A stretch of 8,330 bases of DNA, taken from positions 1 through 8,330 of the forward strand of contig CANJJP010000055.1 in NCBI GenBank assembly GCA_947474485.1, read 5' to 3'. The stretch is from Bacteroidota bacterium (lineage in GTDB: Bacteria; Bacteroidota; Bacteroidia; B-17B0; Aurantibacillaceae). Below are positions 6,516 through 8,330 of the stretch, one piece after another. Under the pieces are notes generated by a model. That model was not told the DNA's origin. It did no database searches and worked only from the letters and a program-made list of their open reading frames with translations. Positions within the stretch are counted from its first letter, which is position 1. Every line of letters begins with the position of its first letter. Made by a program: the position numbers and the translations under genes.

Positions 6516-7643
6516 ATGAATGTAGATGAATTATTAAAAAGAGGGTTGGCTCAGGAGTTTTTATCTGCCGAAGAAGGAGTGTTTCTTTTTGAAAATGCAC
6601 CTACTGCAAAACTGATGTTTGTGGCTAACGAATTAAGGAAAATACAGAAACATAATTCGAAAAAAGTTACATGGATTATTGATAGAAACCTTAATACTAC
6701 CAATGTTTGTATAGCAAATTGCAAGTTCTGTAATTTCTTTCGTATTCCCGGTCATCCCGAGTCGTATATAACCGATTTGGCAACTTATAAAAAGAAGATT
6801 GAGGAAACAATTAAATATGGTGGCGAGCAATTATTATTGCAAGGTGGGCACCATCCAGATTTAGGCCTTTCTTACTACGTAAATCTATTTAGGGATTTAA
6901 AAAAGATGTTCCCTCAAATAAAATTACACGCACTTGGGCCACCTGAAATAGCTCATATTACAAAACTTGAAAAATCTACTCATACCGAGGTTTTAAAAGC
7001 CTTGATGGAAGCAGGTTTGGATAGTTTGCCAGGTGCAGGCGCAGAAATATTAAATGACCGTGTACGTCGCTTAATTTCGAAAGGAAAATGTACTGGTCGC
7101 GAGTGGTTAGATGTGATGCGTGCAGCTCACCAATTGGGTTTAACAACTTCTGCAACAATGATGTTTGGGCATGTGGAAACTATTTACGAACGTTTTGAAC
7201 ATTTAGTTTGGTTACGCGAAGTACAAGCAGAAAAACCTAAGGATGCAAAAGGATTTCTTGCCTTTATTCCATGGCCTTTTCAGGATGATGGAACATTATT
7301 AAATCGTTTAAAAGGAATTAAAAATAATGTAAGTAAGGACGAATACATTCGTATGCTTTCCTTAAGCCGTATTATGTTGCCAAACGTTGAAAACATTCAA
7401 GCTTCGTGGTTAACCGTTGGTAAGGAAACTGCGCAAATTTGTTTAGCAGCAGGGGCAAATGATTTTGGAAGTATTATGATTGAAGAAAACGTTGTAAGTG
7501 CCGCAGGTGCTCCACATCGTTTTACCTATAAAACCATTCAAGAAGCAATAACAGAAGCCGGTTTTGAACCGCAATTGCGCAATCAGCAATATGAGTACCG
7601 CGAAGTGCCTACTGATATTGAGGAGCAAGTGGTGAATTATTGA
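6516..7643 (+). CDS. mqnC: Cyclic dehypoxanthinyl futalosine synthase (radical SAM, menaquinone synthesis)
   Basis: MqnC cyclises dehypoxanthine futalosine to its cyclic form, a radical SAM step in the futalosine route to menaquinone. The 375-residue protein has the 4Fe-4S motif CX3CX2C at Cys65, Cys69 and Cys72, preceded by DRNLNTTNVC as in this family. Further MqnC-type blocks follow: GHPESY (79-84), LLLQGGHHPDL (106-116), GPPEIAHI (141-148), AGLDSLPGAGAEIL (166-179), TSATMMFGHVET (211-222), AFIPWPFQ (249-256), and near the C-terminus QASWLTVGK (295-303) and GANDFGSIMIEENVV (313-327). The sister enzyme MqnE shares the radical SAM core, but the FIPWPFQ and QASW/GANDFGS blocks fit MqnC better. 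Metal and SAM sites are intact. It has its own consensus promoter and is probably transcribed alone; the next gene has a separate promoter. No other menaquinone gene is in the window. Confidence 0.92.
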   Translation: MNVDELLKRGLAQEFLSAEEGVFLFENAPTAKLMFVANELRKIQKHNSKKVTWIIDRNLNTTNVCIANCKFCNFFRIPGHPESYITDLATYKKKIEETIKYGGEQLLLQGGHHPDLGLSYYVNLFRDLKKMFPQIKLHALGPPEIAHITKLEKSTHTEVLKALMEAGLDSLPGAGAEILNDRVRRLISKGKCTGREWLDVMRAAHQLGLTTSATMMFGHVETIYERFEHLVWLREVQAEKPKDAKGFLAFIPWPFQDDGTLLNRLKGIKNNVSKDEYIRMLSLSRIMLPNVENIQASWLTVGKETAQICLAAGANDFGSIMIEENVVSAAGAPHRFTYKTIQEAITEAGFEPQLRNQQYEYREVPTDIEEQVVNY

Positions 7644-7647
7644 TTTT

Positions 7648-7669
7648 ATCTGCTTGAAAACCAGTAGAT
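7648..7669 (+). terminator. Weak possible terminator hairpin after mqnC
   Basis: ATCTGCT (7648-7654) and AGTAGAT (7663-7669) can pair over 7 bp with one G-U pair and an 8-nt loop, 4 nt after the mqnC stop. There is no proper T run behind it, so termination here is doubtful. The rest of the 160-nt gap to the next gene holds an AT-rich stretch and the downstream promoter; nothing else is seen. Confidence 0.25.
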
Positions 7670-7742
7670 TTAGAATTCCTCCAACTCTTATTTAATTGTT
7701 TGTTTTCTTAAATAAATTATAGGACAATTGTACCTACTTTTC

Positions 7743-7773
7743 TTGCTATTCCCTTCCTTAATCAGTATTTTTG
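7743..7773 (+). promoter_or_regulatory. Bacteroidota promoter for the IcmF gene
   Basis: TTG at 7743-7745 and TATTTTTG at 7766-7773 are 20 bp apart. The -7 box is followed by CCAC, as in the rpmH promoter (both read TTTGCCAC). Transcription would start near 7779, with a leader of about 25 nt to the ATG at 7804, too short for a cobalamin riboswitch. Confidence 0.65.
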
Positions 7774-7803
7774 CCACTTTCACATTTGATTTATCTTAAG
7801 ATT

Positions 7804-8330
7804 ATGGAAACTACAGCATATCAGTCGAAAAATAAAATACGTATTGTAACCGCAGCAGCTTTGTTCGATGGGCATGATGCAGCAATTAATATTATGCGTC
7901 GTATAATGCAAAGCAGCGGGGCAGAGGTTATTCACCTTGGTCATGATAGAAGCGTTATTGATGTTGTTAATTGTGCAATACAAGAAGATGCAAATGCAAT
8001 TGCTATTACTAGCTACCAAGGCGGGCACGTTGAGTATTTTAAATACATGCACGATTTATTAAAAGAGCGTGGTTGTGGACACATAAAAATATTTGGTGGT
8101 GGAGGCGGTGTAATTCTTCCAACTGAAATTGCTGAATTACATGCTTACGGAATTACTCGTATTTACAGTCCTGATGATGGACGTGAGATTGGTTTGCAAG
8201 GAATGATTAATGATGTGCTTCGTCAATCTGATTATCCTACTGGAGTTAATTTAAACGGTGAAGTTTCTCACATTGCAGAGAAAGATCATAAGTCAATTGC
8301 AAAATTAATTTCTGCTGCCGAAAACGGAAA
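7804..8330 (+). CDS. icmF: Fused isobutyryl-CoA mutase, B12-binding N-terminus (partial, runs off right edge)
   Basis: The 175 residues in view form a cobalamin-binding domain at the very N-terminus, the arrangement found in IcmF, where the B12 domain is followed by a MeaB-like GTPase chaperone and the mutase substrate domain. IcmF interconverts isobutyryl-CoA and n-butyryl-CoA, and some members act on related acyl-CoAs such as isovaleryl-CoA. The cobalamin motif is LFDGHDAAINI (20-30), with His24 as the lower axial ligand and Asp22 in place; the sixth motif position, Gly in classic DxHxxG, is Ala27. Further blocks are EVIHLGHDRSV (41-51), SYQGGHVEYFKYM (70-82), the Gly-rich FGGGGGV (97-103) and HAYGITRIYSPDDG (113-126). 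In ordinary methylmalonyl-CoA mutase this domain is at the C-terminus, so its N-terminal place argues for IcmF. The GTPase and mutase domains are not in the window; full-length members are over 1000 residues. Adenosylcobalamin must be available to the cell. Confidence 0.88.
   Translation, partial: METTAYQSKNKIRIVTAAALFDGHDAAINIMRRIMQSSGAEVIHLGHDRSVIDVVNCAIQEDANAIAITSYQGGHVEYFKYMHDLLKERGCGHIKIFGGGGGVILPTEIAELHAYGITRIYSPDDGREIGLQGMINDVLRQSDYPTGVNLNGEVSHIAEKDHKSIAKLISAAENG

Noticed and set aside
7674..7803. Possible cobalamin riboswitch upstream of icmF
   Set aside because: The predicted leader is only about 25 nt and no B12-box-like sequence or multi-stem structure is visible.
7780..8052. 90-codon minus-strand frame over the icmF start
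   Set aside because: It is antisense to the conserved B12-binding domain and would run through the icmF promoter; its Cys/Ile/Asn-rich composition looks like a shadow.

Overview
The window looks like an ordinary chromosomal stretch from a member of the Bacteroidota. The DNA is AT-rich. Shine-Dalgarno sites are weak or absent. The intergenic regions carry the phylum's own promoter type (TTTG, about 19 bp, TAnnTTTG), and the protein sequences (PdxA, M17 aminopeptidase, MqnC, IcmF, PstS-like lipoprotein) read as Bacteroidota versions. No tRNA, rRNA, CRISPR array, insertion sequence, phage gene or attachment site is visible. No gap between genes exceeds 300 bases.

Layout. (1) Bases 1-2289, minus strand: a tightly coupled unit transcribed leftward. 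It encodes a 610-residue half-size ABC exporter, a 74-residue two-helix membrane protein, and the start of a PstS-like substrate-binding lipoprotein that runs off the left edge. (2) Bases 2290-2676: a divergent promoter region, then a single rpmH gene (ribosomal protein bL34, 51 residues, too short for many ORF finders) on the plus strand, closed by a strong symmetric hairpin that can terminate transcription from both sides. (3) Bases 2699-6332, minus strand: a three-gene leftward unit with 15-16 nt gaps, in transcription order an M17 leucyl aminopeptidase, an unrecognised secreted 371-residue protein, and pdxA (vitamin B6 synthesis). (4) Bases 6333-6515: a compact divergent promoter region in which the boxes of the two directions lie almost on top of each other. 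(5) Bases 6516-7643, plus strand: mqnC, a radical SAM enzyme of the futalosine route to menaquinone. (6) Bases 7804-8330, plus strand: the B12-binding N-terminus of a fused isobutyryl-CoA mutase (IcmF), cut by the right edge.

The genes are mostly housekeeping and cofactor metabolism: translation (bL34), PLP, menaquinone, B12-dependent acyl-CoA rearrangement and peptide turnover. There is no sign of a new defence or mobile system. The points most worth a second look are the unrecognised secreted protein between the aminopeptidase and pdxA, the coupled exporter / small membrane protein / lipoprotein unit, the overlapping divergent promoters, and the use of the futalosine pathway implied by MqnC.
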